Shown: in pieces, positions 12,901 through 23,232 of the stretch
Numbering within the stretch: the stretch's first letter is position 1
How the letters are laid out: each line of letters opens with the position of its first letter
Source: Owenia fusiformis
Taxonomy: Eukaryota; Annelida; Polychaeta; Sabellida; Oweniidae
Direction: 5' to 3'
NCBI GenBank assembly: GCA_903813345.2
Contig: CAIIXF020000004.1
Span: 2,377,525-2,441,524, forward strand
DNA: 64,000 nt
Translations under genes and position numbers: made by a program
The notes under the pieces: model-generated
Database searches by the model: none
What the model saw: only the letters and a program-made list of their open reading frames with translations
What the model was told of the DNA's origin: nothing

Positions 12901-15900
12901 TGCATGCACTGTTATGTTTATAAAGTAACTTACCATTATGGGTTGAATGCCACTCTCTAATATTGCATGCACTATCATGTTTATAAAGTAACTTACCAGT
13001 TTGGGTTGAATGCCACTGTCTAATATTGCATGCACTGTTATGTTTATAAAGTAACTTACCATTATGGGTTGAATGCCACTCTCTAATATTGCATGCACTA
13101 TCATGTTTATAAAGTAACTTACCAATTTGGGTTGAATGCCACTGTCTAATATTGCATGCACTGTCAAGTTTATAAAGTAACTTACCAGTTTGGGTTGAAT
13201 GCAACTCTCTAATATTGCATGCACTATCATGTTTATAAAGTAACTTACCAATTTGGGTTGAATGCCACTGTCTAATATTGTATGCACTATCATGTTTATA
13301 AAGTAACTTACCAGTTTGGGTTGAATGCAACTCTCTAATATTGCATGCACTGTCAAGTTTATAAAGTAACTTACCAGTTTGGGTTGAATGCAACTCTCTA
13401 ATATTGCATGCACTATCATGTTTATAAAGTAACTTACCAATTTGGGTTAAATGCAACTCTCTAATATTGCATGCACTATCATGTTTATAAAGTAACTTAC
13501 CAATTTGGGTTGAATGCCACTCTCTAATATTGCATGCACTGTCATGTTGAGGGCCTGGTCATAGTGTGGTGAATCACTACCCACTTTCAGATCAAACATT
13601 ACGGTTTTACTATACTGAAAAATAAACCTTCGTGTTAGTAAATGAAATGATGACCAGTGTTTTCCTAGGATTATTTTCTGATATATCTGAACAAAATTTA
13701 AATCTTTATAATACTGACAGTTTCCAAAATATGCCAATTTGTCATGTTTTTTTCTTATATACTTGTGTGGGTGCAAATGGGGTTACCAGGAGGGTGCAAG
13801 TCTATAAAATCTCAAGTGAGTACAGCGTTTACTTGCTTAATGCCCAAATTTGAATTGCTTAAAGCTCATATAAATTCAATAAAAGATGTTCAGAATTGGG
13901 AAAGATAAATACTGTTAATTCAATCATTTTGACATAATAGTTTAAATTGTTCACCTCTGATAAAAAATTGTGTCAGTGCCTTAAAGGGATATTCCTTGCC
14001 AGATCATCTCTCTCCTAATATGGCAGCTATAACCACATATATACTTGACATGTTTAGAAAAACACAGAACTATGTTTTGATATAGTCAATATTGATCACA
14101 TAAAAATGTAGCGCTCAATTCCAGTAGGCTGCCATCTTTTAAGATTTAACTCAGGAAGTGATGTCATCGACTCTCAACTTTCCATATAACATTAGGTAAG
14201 GAGTTACAAAACCAGCTGAATATTCTCTTTCAATTTTGCCTTTGATTTAATACTTCTAATAGTCTCTACTTTTATTCTAAGCTGACAAGCTCTGAAAATA
14301 TTTTTGCACACAAAGTAAGGACCACTTGTCTAGAAGTGATTTTGTGCTACTTTCCTATACTGTTATAGGCAAGGTTATGAAAGTTGAGAGTCGATGACAT
14401 CACTTCCTGAGTGAACTCTTAAAAAATGGCAGCTTACTGGATATGAGCACTACATTTTTAAATGATCCATATTGACTATATTACATTTTCCATGATTTGC
14501 TCAATATGGAAAGTACATATTGAATATAGCTAACATATCAGCATAGAAATGGTCTGGCCAGGAATATCGCTTTAAGATTGGCCTTAAAATTAAATATGGC
14601 ACTCTGATATATCTCGTATAAGATGCCATTACAAGTTGCATAGAAACTCACATTTTTGGCTACTTCTAAGTACTGCTTAAATGTTGGAATGGTTTGACTT
14701 GAGTAGACTGCTTTCTGACCTTCATCTAGACTAGAGACACTGCCAAAGGGGTCTCGCTGAAATAATATGCAACCATTTTTAGACTTATTTATTTATTAGT
14801 AGTTAAATGATTTATTACAGTTTTTGTATCAAGGTTAACTTTTTATCACACAAAAATGTCCTATCTAATATTTATCCATGAATATACCTCTCGCAAATTT
14901 TTAGTGACAATTCTCCAGCCAAATAAGGACTTGTTTCATATTGTTTTCACAATCTTTCAAAGTATTAACAAATATTGATTTATAGTAATGCTAAATATTA
15001 TTCAGCTCTCGTTTGTATATTATACAGGGTGGGCCAAAAAAACAATTCCCAAGTTTAAAGATGAAGAATTCACATGATATATGTTAAACCATGCCATATA
15101 TTATATATAATTTTAAAGATAAATCATTTCCTAATAAAATTACACAATCTAATTGAAAAACATTTGGAGTGGAGGTTAAAATTGACACCAGGGGTGCCAT
15201 GAGTGACCAAAAAACGAAAATTCTCAAAGGACGATTCTCGGTTTGGAGAACAGTCTCCTGAGCTAATAATTTTTTCATGAAAAATATAGAAATATTACCC
15301 AAATTAAACTAGGAATATTCAAAAGAGGACATTTAAATCTACAAGATGTAAAAATAACAAATTGGTCTGAAGCAGGGATAACGCTCAATAAAACCGATCC
15401 AATAAAATACAAGTCTCGATTTGGGGAAAGAAGTTCATCAGTGTACTGCGCTAATATTTTTTTGCGAAAAATCTAGAAATATTACCCAAATTAAAGTATG
15501 ACTATTCAAAAGAAGACATTCAAATCTATATTATGTAAAAAAATCAAATTTGTCTGAAGCAGGGATAATGCTCATTTAGATTGATGAACTTCGTTCTCCA
15601 AACCGAGAATCGTCCTTTCTCTCCGTATTGCAGTCACAGTTGCACTCAATATGCTTTACTGAATCATCATGAATTTATTTAAGAGTAAAACACAATTCAT
15701 AATTTATTAAAAATAAATAAGAATTATTGCTGAATTTTGCACTATACTTGTATAAATGTACCTCTTTTGAAGGTGCCAAAGTTCAAATTTCCCTCCATTT
15801 TCCATAATTTGGAAATCCGCAGTGAATAATTTTTTTATCGCTCATGACACCCCTGGTGTCAATTTTAGCCTCTAGCTCCACAAGAAAACAATGGCTTTTC

Positions 15901-18900
15901 AATCAGATAGCGTCATATTGTTAGGAAATGATCTTTAAAATGACATACAATACATGGCATGGTTAAACGTTATATCATATATAAGGTGCAACGAAGCCCA
16001 TAGTGTTATCATGATGTGCTCATTGTATGATTCTTTAACTATGTTTGTACCTACTGTTAGGTCATTTATGCAGCCAATTTTATGGTGGAATATCAGTAAG
16101 AAAAGTCCTATTCTCAACAAACAATGTATCCTAATGTTCAAACTGCAAACACGTTGCTACCCATTTGATATTTGTGCTTTATGCCCTCTGTGCAGCAAAG
16201 AAAATGACACCATGGAACATTTCTTATTGCGTTGTGACGCACTTTCTCATGAGCGACATACACTTACCATGCTTTTAGAAAGTGAAGAGTGCCATACAAT
16301 TGATGAAAAGTTGAGCTTCATTTTTGGTATAAATCATTTGAGTTTGGACCAGGAGAGCCTTGATTCTCTCTGTTCTGTTTCGATTAACATTCACTCTATG
16401 CATAGAGCCAGGGAGACAATGTTAAGGCATTTTAACTTTTTGTACCTGTAGCTTTTATATTACTCTTTTCTTTTACCTTATAGCATTGTATACCATGTAA
16501 CTGTCTAAATGAATAGACGCAAATAAAGAATACATACATACCTACATCACATGATATCCATCCTTAAACTTGGGTATTGTTTTTTTGGCCCACCCTGTAC
16601 ATTCAATATATCTGCAATGGTTACTCACTATATCACATGATAATGAAAAACAAAAGTGCAATGTACCTTTAAGTACCAAGACCCAGCATTTAACTTTTCA
16701 ATGTCAGACATATTAAAGGACCAGGCAGGGTTTCCACTCCATTCTGGGTAAAGTTCTTCTATATTGGTAGTACGCCGAAATGTCTGGTCATGTAGAAGAA
16801 ATGGCGTACCATCAAAACTGAAAAACATGAAAAGGAAAGACAATACAGTAAAACATGTTTTAGTGGAATTTGGAGTATTCCACATTAAAGGTTCTATTGT
16901 AGTAAACCTTAAGAAAAGTATCGCATCAAGCCCAGGGTGCAACTTAATTCCAGCAGCTCAGAGTCAATAACTTTTCATATTGGCCTGTTTATTTTTCATC
17001 ATGTATGGGGAAGAAATGAGGCACCTGGTCCACATTTCAACAATTTTTACAATTTTTAATTTGGATTTTTAAAACCTTATATATTGTCAAAACACAACAT
17101 ACCTAAATTGAACATCAGATTCTAAACCTAATATGTCATATTTTGCTGCCGTCTCCATGGCGACTAGAGTATTCTCAGGTGCAAGCTAGAACACATCATA
17201 AATAGATTTAATTATCATATAACTGACAATTTACTAATAGGCAACAGTTTTTCATAAAAAAAAAATTACAAACCGTTAACATGTAAGTGTCACCGTCTGA
17301 TACAATCTGTCACAATATTGCCCCACATAAAAAGGTTACATAAAAAGGTTACATAAAAAGGTTACAATATGAATCGCATTTAATAATTAAACATTAACAG
17401 CAATTGTGATAGGGACAGTGAAAAAAGGGCCAGTAACTAAAAATGATCTTACATTGGCCTAAAATAAAAATTTAAGAGATTTACATTGCTTCCCCAAGAA
17501 TACATCCCCAAAATGCAATCTGATTTTTGACGCCGTTTCGGTGCCAAATTTTGGTACAGTTTCGGCACCAAATGGACTGAGTAGTCCGGTAGCAAATTTT
17601 GGTGGCGAAAGGTTTCGGTGCCGGAACGGTGCAGGAACAGCACCAAATTTTTTCGATGACGAAATGGCGCCAAATTATATTGGCCTTGTACTCTCCTCAT
17701 TTATGTTACTTACAGCAGATGCTCCACGATGGGCCATGACACCAGGCTTAGGGGGTAGGAGTTGCCTATGTAGTACACATGGGGACTGGACTAGTAATGG
17801 ACTTATGTATATCTATGTTACTTACAGCAGATGCTCCTGCATGGGCCATGACACCAGGCTTAGGGGGTAGGAGTTGCCTATGTAGTACACATGGGGACTG
17901 GACTAGTAATGGACTTATGTATATCTATGTTACTTACAGCAGATGCTCCTGCATGGGCCATGACACCAGGCTTAGGGGGTAGGAGTTGCCTATGTAGTAC
18001 ACATGGAGATTGGACTAGTAATGGACTTATGTATATCTATGTTACTTACAGCAGATGCTCCGCGATGGGCCATGACACCAGGCTTAGGGGGTAGGAGTTG
18101 CCTATGTAGTACACATGGGGACTGGACTAGTAATGGACTTATGTATATCTATGTTACTTACAGCAGATGCTCCTGCATGGGCCATGACACCAGGCTTAGG
18201 GGGTAGGAGTTGCCTATGTAGTACACATGGGGATTGGACTAGTAATGGACTTATGTATATAATCAGCATAAGTCCTATGTACACAACCATCCAGATAACT
18301 TGCCAAACTACAATACAGAATAAACATACAGAGAAAACTGTATAAAGTGTTAGTAGAACAATTTTATGAGTACCAAGACCAACCAAATTAATGTTAAGTG
18401 GAACAATTTTTAGAGGTACCAAAGGTGTTTCACTTAGACAGGTTTAACTGTACATACTAAAATGAAATAGAGATCCAACACACGTAACGTGAATTATGAC
18501 TTAATTCTGCCTCTATAGGTGACCTTGTGATACACTTTATTTGGGCAGGAACTAGGCATATAACATGGCAAAGATACATAACTGATGTATAGCATACCTT
18601 TATTCATGTGGTAACATTCTTTTGATGATGTCACGCATCTATGAATAATCAGAATGGTTGGAAATGGAAAATCGTATTACAAGGTCAACATGCCGGAAGT
18701 AAAAGAGGAAAAAGTAAGTTGTAGGATTTCATTCATGTATAATCAATGTCGTTTTTACTATCCACTTTTTTCTAAAATAATCTCAATAAACCAATATAGT
18801 GAATGCCAGGATCGTCCTCAAACTTTCAAAGTTACCTTTTTTATTTAAGAAAACCCAGTGTGACGCTATGAGCCAAGTTAAACAAGTCATGGCTGCAACA

Positions 18901-21738
18901 CATCCTAGCTGTAGAAATGGCCAAAACATCTGCAAAATATGAATACAGTAAAACCTGTGTATAGTGAACATTTTTTTGCCAAAGAAAAATGTTCACTATT
19001 GGTAGGTGTTCACTACAGCAAGGATTTGATTTCGCGGCATTTTGCCATATTATATTTAAGAGACCAGTTATTAAACGAGCCTAAATAATAGAGGAGGGAA
19101 TAACTGATTTAATTTGTATTTTATACCTATGATAACCCATGACACTTGCAACAATTGCAATTTTTGTTTTTTTTGTTGTGTTATACAAACTTACTTATTT
19201 TAGACTGCCTGAATGGTTCATCCTTTTATTGTCAAATTTTAATCTCTTCATAATTCTTTAAATAGTGGAATTCTTAACACATTTGAGTCAGTTAAAGGAT
19301 TGAATTAATTAAACTACAAGATGGAGTCAGTTAAGAATGATGTTATAATTTTAACCTTATCTGGTTTTTAAAATGATGGAGATGAGAAAAAGATTTAGTT
19401 GGGACTTGGCAGATAGAGATAGAGGTAATAATAGTTAACCAGATTATCTCCAATTAAAGCAATCAATGCTTCTAGACACTGCTAAACACATATCCTGCCT
19501 TACAAAAACAAAGCTTACTAAGAATTATAATTAGTCACACCTGTTTCAATACAAGAGATCAACATCTAAAATTGACCTTTTAATAATTATTTTTGACAGG
19601 TAATATAAACATTAACTGCTTAACTCTGATAAGGCAGTTGCAGAAAATCCGCAAGAAATCTTATGTATCAGATTCAATGTTCACTAGAGACAGGATAATT
19701 CAATTAAATTTGCCAAGATTTAATGTTCACTGTTCACAGTAGGTAGGTGTTCACTATAGGATTTACTTTAACATGGGAGTCAATGGGGGAAAAAAGTTTT
19801 GCCGAAAAAAAATGTTCACTGTTGAAAGGTGTTCACTAGAGAGATGTGTTCACTAACTCAGGTTTTACTGTAATGATGTAGCAATTGTATATGATAAGTT
19901 CAAGTTACAAATCCAATTACTAAATTCCATTGAAAAATGTAAAGCATCTTAAGTTTAATTTTTGAAAACCGTAAAAAAAAATCTGCTCTCCGGAAATGAA
20001 TAACATGGCTTTAAATTGTGACATATTAGAGAGGTATAGCACAATGTGTTTTGCCAAAGGACGATTCTCGGTTTGGAGAATAGACTCCTGTGCTAATAAT
20101 TTTTTTCATGAAATATATAGAAATATGACCCAAATTAAACTATGAATATTCAAAAGAGGACATTTAAATCTACAAGATGTAAAAATAACAAATTGGTCTG
20201 AAGCAGGGATAATGCTCAATTAGACAGATTCAATAAAATACAAGTCTCGATTTGGGGAAAGAAGTTCATCAGTGTAGTGCGCCAATATTTTTTTGCGAAA
20301 AATCTAGAAATATTACCCAAATTAAATCATGACTATTTAAAAGAAGACATTCAAATCTATATTATGTAAAAAAAATCAAATTTGTCCGAAGCAGGGATAA
20401 TGCTCATTTAGATTGATGAACTTCGTTCTCCAGACCGAGAATCATCCTTCATCTAGAATCTGAAACATATTCACCAGATTTATGCGTCTTAGTTCAATTA
20501 AAACGAGGTACAGAAATGTTTATAACCCATTGTGCAAAATCTCTGTATTGAAAGTTCTAATAGGAGTTACGTACCAGGAAACTGAGTTGAAGTATGGTCC
20601 ACTGAGGTTTCCACATGAACTCTAATATGATGACAGTTACTAGGCAACAAATGAATATAGCAACTGTCATTGCCTTGTGGCAATGGTGCATATAAACCTG
20701 CTGGTTTGTCGCTATGTGACATAACGCCAACAGCTGAAATACATAGAGAAGAATATGATTCCCATATCAATGTGTTTAATTTGGAATAGAAATACTACAT
20801 ACAGGTTTGAGTACATTCTTTTATAGCAAAATTATATGGATTCAACATCGATGACATCAATAGATGGCAGTATTTAATGACAAGAATCATATTGACAACT
20901 TACCATGACAAGCACCACATACGAAAAAGTGGCGATGACAAAACCCATCACAATGCTGTACCATGGAATCCATGACCCTAGCTGTTGATAAATAAACCTA
21001 AAATGCATTTTAACAAAATTACAAAATGAATGGAAATACTAACAGGCATATTTTATGTTAGAACATTTGTGAGATGATGAGGATCTGTTTCTGTATGAGC
21101 AAAAGTACAACTAGAATATGTTTTTTTCCATCTGTTTTTATAACACTTGTGTTTACATACTACAGTATAGGTTGTATACAATGATCATTTATTGGTGTAC
21201 ATGTTTCATTAGCAGCCAGTCAAAGTAGAATGACTACTGGGCACATGTACTTACTGAATGCCCTGTATCCACAAAATTAACTAACACGTAAATTATATCA
21301 TGTATTTAATTGAATGATCAGTACTTACCAATTAAAATCATTGAAGCCGTTGCGTGCAATCAGCCAATAGTAGAAAATAAACACCATAAACAGGAATGTT
21401 GCGACAAACAGTATGAACCAAGCCAGGTCATGCTGAAACCAGAAAACAGTATTTAAATAATAATAATCTCAAGTATCAGGAGTAAGTACAGTGCAAATGT
21501 TGTCCATATGCAACCATGTCAGGAATCGTCAATTATATTCTGATTGTATGTACAGTGTATTAAGTACAGGGATATGAATGTGCTTGCATCAATTCGGGCT
21601 CATAATCATTGAAATACGTACCCTGTGAGTATGGTTGGTCGACTGCTTATATCTATGCCATCTGCCACCAAACAGTCCAGTGATGCATAACATGCAGTAG
21701 TTACGCTCATAGTGCTGGAGTCGAGTGTGACTAACCAT
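3849..21738 (-). CDS. GDPD5/GDE2-like six-pass glycerophosphodiester phosphodiesterase (13 exons)
   Basis: Members of this family cleave glycerophosphodiesters or GPI anchors at the cell surface. Exons in transcript order: 21738-21622, 21432-21329, 20997-20904, 20733-20575, 18929-18836, 18307-18162, 17185-17103, 16817-16667, 14756-14652, 13614-13501, 6540-6377, 5809-5662, 4316-3849. All junctions are GT-AG and the phases chain to 648 aa. An in-frame TAA lies 21 bp upstream of the ATG. It opens MVSHTRLQHYERNYC, typical of GDE2/GDE3. Hydrophobic segments lie near residues 43-63, 88-108, 127-147, 162-184, 191-212 and 502-520, with the GDPD domain between the fifth and sixth. Catalytic residues: H233, E242, E260 and D262 in GLESDV, H275 in LLHD. 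The usual HRG is HAG (A234) in the exon as chained. Exons 6, 10 and 13 are tied to tandem arrays or duplications, so the donors actually used need RNA evidence. Identity is from remembered family sequence; paralogue assignment (GDPD2/4/5) is unsure. Confidence 0.9.
4341..5295. mobile_element. hAT-like non-autonomous transposon in the last GDPD intron
   Basis: The ends are perfect 14-bp inverted repeats, TAGGGGTGAGACGA at 4341 and its complement ending at 5295. It is flanked by an 8-bp target duplication TTAATTAT at 4333-4340 and 5296-5303, the hAT signature. The 955-bp interior is rich in CGAGTCGAA-type palindromic motifs and has no transposase. It sits 25 bp upstream of the last coding exon in transcript sense. 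Confidence 0.85.
5320..5385 (-). pseudogene. Duplicated 5' end of the last GDPD exon (decoy exon)
   Basis: On the minus strand, CAG at the acceptor is followed by EPQHYMILWIIIDVASL, a near copy of the real last exon start (EPQHYMIMWIIIDVASL at 4316), then a stop after SCDL. The acceptor and about 50 bp of upstream intron were copied too. The copy precedes the real exon in the transcript, so using it would delete the final membrane segment's remainder and the cytoplasmic tail. Confidence 0.8.
7060..7590. repeat. Inverted-repeat-rich foldback block in GDPD intron 11
   Basis: Units of GTGATATTCGATGGTTT occur three times at 7218-7277 and as reverse complements at 7165-7205. TATCCCATGG/CCATGGGATA and CATGAAGATAT-type motifs recur in both orientations. 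It looks like a decayed foldback element. Boundaries are approximate. Confidence 0.5.
8448..13545 (-). repeat. 63-bp exon-donor tandem array, about 81 copies
   Basis: Each unit, read on the transcribed strand, is GTAAGTTACTTTATAAACAT followed by ATGACAGTGCATGCAATATT, then AGAGAGTGGCATTCAACCCA and AATTG. The last part is the 3' end of GDPD exon 10 (codons NMTVHAILESGIQPKL) and the start is its 5' splice site. Donors recur from 13500 to 8461, 5039 bp apart, which is 80 periods of 63 with one 1-bp deletion near 8525. The unit is 21 codons, so several frames stay open for hundreds of residues; these are not separate genes. Reading through the first donor meets a TAA at 13447-13449 after one extra unit. 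Most copies keep TTG|GTAAG; a few have lost the GT (for example near 9907 and 11670). Confidence 0.97.
13981..14575. mobile_element. TTAA-flanked foldback element
   Basis: TTAA at 13981 and 14572 flanks inverted ends AGGGATATTCCTTGCCAGA and TCTGGCCAGGAATATCGCT. Inner arms also pair: AGGAAGTGATGTCATCGACT near 14154 with AGTCGATGACATCACTTCCT near 14391. There is no transposase. TTAA targets are characteristic of piggyBac-type elements, so this is a plausible piggyBac-related MITE. Confidence 0.75.
15237..15617. mobile_element. AGGACGATTCTCGG inverted-repeat element, copy 1
   Basis: About 380 bp bounded by AAGGACGATTCTCGGTTTGG and its complement CCGAGAATCGTCCTT. A second, very similar copy lies at 20057-20449. 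The interior contains two diverged half-repeats (GGACATTTAAATCTACAAGA and AGACATTCAAATCTATATTA). No open reading frame. A MITE-like family not recognised by name. Confidence 0.75.
15985..16540 (+). pseudogene. LINE ORF2 C-terminal fragment
   Basis: An open frame of 165 codons at 15954-16451 contains CPLCSKENDTMEHFLLRC, the Cys-x2-Cys...His...Cys motif found after the reverse transcriptase domain in many non-LTR retrotransposons. It is followed by a 3' region ending AATAAAGAATACATACATAC. The reverse transcriptase itself is absent, consistent with 5' truncation on insertion. The first residues of the open frame belong to the host element. Confidence 0.7.
17700..18262 (-). repeat. 112-bp exon-donor tandem array, five copies
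   Basis: Five units with an exact 112-bp period; the 5' splice site GCTGTAAGTAACATAG recurs with its donor G at 18161, 18049, 17937, 17825 and 17713. Each unit carries the 3' half of GDPD exon 6 (SPLLVQSPCVLHRQLLPPKP and on to GASA). Because 112 is not a multiple of three, reading past the first donor gives a stop within the next unit. Copies differ at the HRG codon: Ala, Arg, Ala, Ala, Arg in transcript order. Confidence 0.95.
18944..19872. mobile_element. Pogo/Tigger-like non-autonomous element
   Basis: Inverted ends TACAGTAAAACCTGTGT at 18944 and the complement of TACAGTAAAACCTGAGT ending at 19872, with repeated GTTCACTA motifs just inside both ends. The terminal TA and CAGTAAAACC ends resemble pogo/Tigger elements. 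No transposase is visible in the 0.9-kb interior. Confidence 0.65.
20057..20449. mobile_element. AGGACGATTCTCGG inverted-repeat element, copy 2
   Basis: Same family as 15237-15617, in the same orientation and similar over its whole length, with ends AAGGACGATTCTCGGTTTGG and CCGAGAATCATCCTT. It lies in GDPD intron 4. Confidence 0.75.
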
Positions 21739-23232
21739 AACTACAGAATCTTTATGATGTTAGATATTGAAGGACTAATAAGTCAAGAATGTTCCTCTTT
21801 AAAAACAGATAAAGGCAACACAAGGTGATATCTACAGGAAGGCCTCCCGTTGTCATCGAATTTTCCAAAATGTCAATGCTATTACCTTTCTGTGGTGGTG
21901 TGGTTCAGATATTTATAGCATATAAACTGAGAAAGTTTCAGTTGAAGCACATGTAACTGTAAAAAAGAAATAGTTTCGAAAGTTTGTGCCTTTACTACAT
22001 GTAAGTCTACAGTTTTGTATCACGATTGAACATTCAACTTGGATATGTGAAGAAGCCAGCAAATACACTGTAAGTTCTACTCATCTTCCCAATATATCAG
22101 GTTATTTCTTCAGCCATTATAAAACAAGGTGGGCAGGAAAAGTAGTATACGGATCACAACCAGGAAGTTTTTGAACCTGAAAAATGTTAGAAAAAATGTC
22201 ATTCAATTTCAGAAATATTTTTTTACTTTTACATTGTGGTGCGATGAAAATGAGGAATCGTTCGCACATTTTATGTTCCAGGGTGAAGAACTATTAAATT
22301 TTCTTGGTATTTTACGTTGAAATGTGTTAAAGTAGCTTAGTACAGGACAACTAAAGTAATTTACAAAACAAAAATAAACGAACCTGGCTTTTACAGCTTA
22401 TATGGCGACTCATTTATATCGATATTTTCGTATCAATTTATACTATCGTTAATGCTTCCTCTTTATCTTGCACTTTATGTAAATTAGTACCAGAAATACC
22501 TATTACAATTATTAAGTCTAATAAAACATTGTTTATGTTATAATTGTATTGAATTATAAGATCAAGGTATAAATTACGTCATTTGTTTACACCCTGCTTT
22601 CGTATTTTACTTCTACGACACTTCAAAAGATCTCCACTTTGTTCAGAGTTTTTCAGCTGTAATACGACATCATCTGTCAACTGGACATGCATTGATACTG
22701 TCGGTAAGACTTGGTTTATCAATTACAATTACGATTTGCCCATAAGAATGAAGAGAACTATTATAAAATGTTCTGATAAAACCCCAAAAATTTTAAAAAT
22801 GGTGGGTGATAATTGGCCTAGATTCACAATCTTAATTTTCATTTAGGCTACTTTTCCTTCCTTCGGCATTTTAAATTGTTAATTTTGGATCCGCAGAATT
22901 AGTCTTATCGTGTCAGAATAGTTTACAAACAACATTATAATAATAAACGCCCAGTGATACAATGTGATGAACTACAGGTGTAGATCTACATGTAGTTCAT
23001 TCATCACCCCATATTCTTATGATTCATAAAATTGTTTATTCTTAATCATTAGATCATGACTTTATTCATTCTGCATGGGATGATGAAATGTGAGTAGACT
23101 TCTGTGAAAATTAATGTGCAGTCTCATATTTTTTTCAGTTTTCTCATAAGGTGGTCTCAGAATTGAGTGGAACCTTTTGGCACCAATAAGATCTTAGACA
23201 AGAAAATATAAGACAGTGAACAACTTAATTTG
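21739..23232. promoter_or_regulatory. Shared upstream region between two divergent genes
   Basis: About 1.5 kb between the start codons of the minus-strand GDPD gene and the plus-strand MVP-like gene, so it must contain both promoters. A possible 5' UTR intron of the plus-strand gene has a donor TCGGTAAGAC near 22704 and an acceptor TTTTTTTCAG near 23139. I see no clear TATA box or other named element. The head-to-head layout is seen; co-regulation is inference. Confidence 0.4.

Larger units (their letters stand above)
15023..16599. mobile_element. Mariner-like TIR element carrying nested insertions
   Basis: The ends TACAGGGTGGGCCAAAAAAA at 15023 and the matching TTTTTTTGGCCCACCCTGTA ending at 16599 are inverted repeats bounded by TA, as in Tc1/mariner elements. 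The interior is palindromic: AAATCATTTCCTAATAA near 15122 pairs with TTGTTAGGAAATGATCTTT near 15919. Two other elements are nested inside (15237-15617 and about 15985-16540). No intact transposase. Confidence 0.75.

Noticed and set aside
10171-13440. Long open frames of repeating VSYFINMTVHAILESGIQPKL units
   Set aside because: This is the exon 10 frame, but each unit contains a 5' splice site and stop codons interrupt it (for example at 13447 and near 12250). Treated as repeated exon end plus intron, not as a separate repeat protein.
8448-13545. CRISPR-like array because of regular repeats
   Set aside because: Units are contiguous 63-mers without unique spacers and lie in an animal gene.
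17541-18345. Overlapping plus-strand frames repeating MGTGLVMDLCISMLLTADAP
   Set aside because: Antisense shadows of the 112-bp GDPD exon array.
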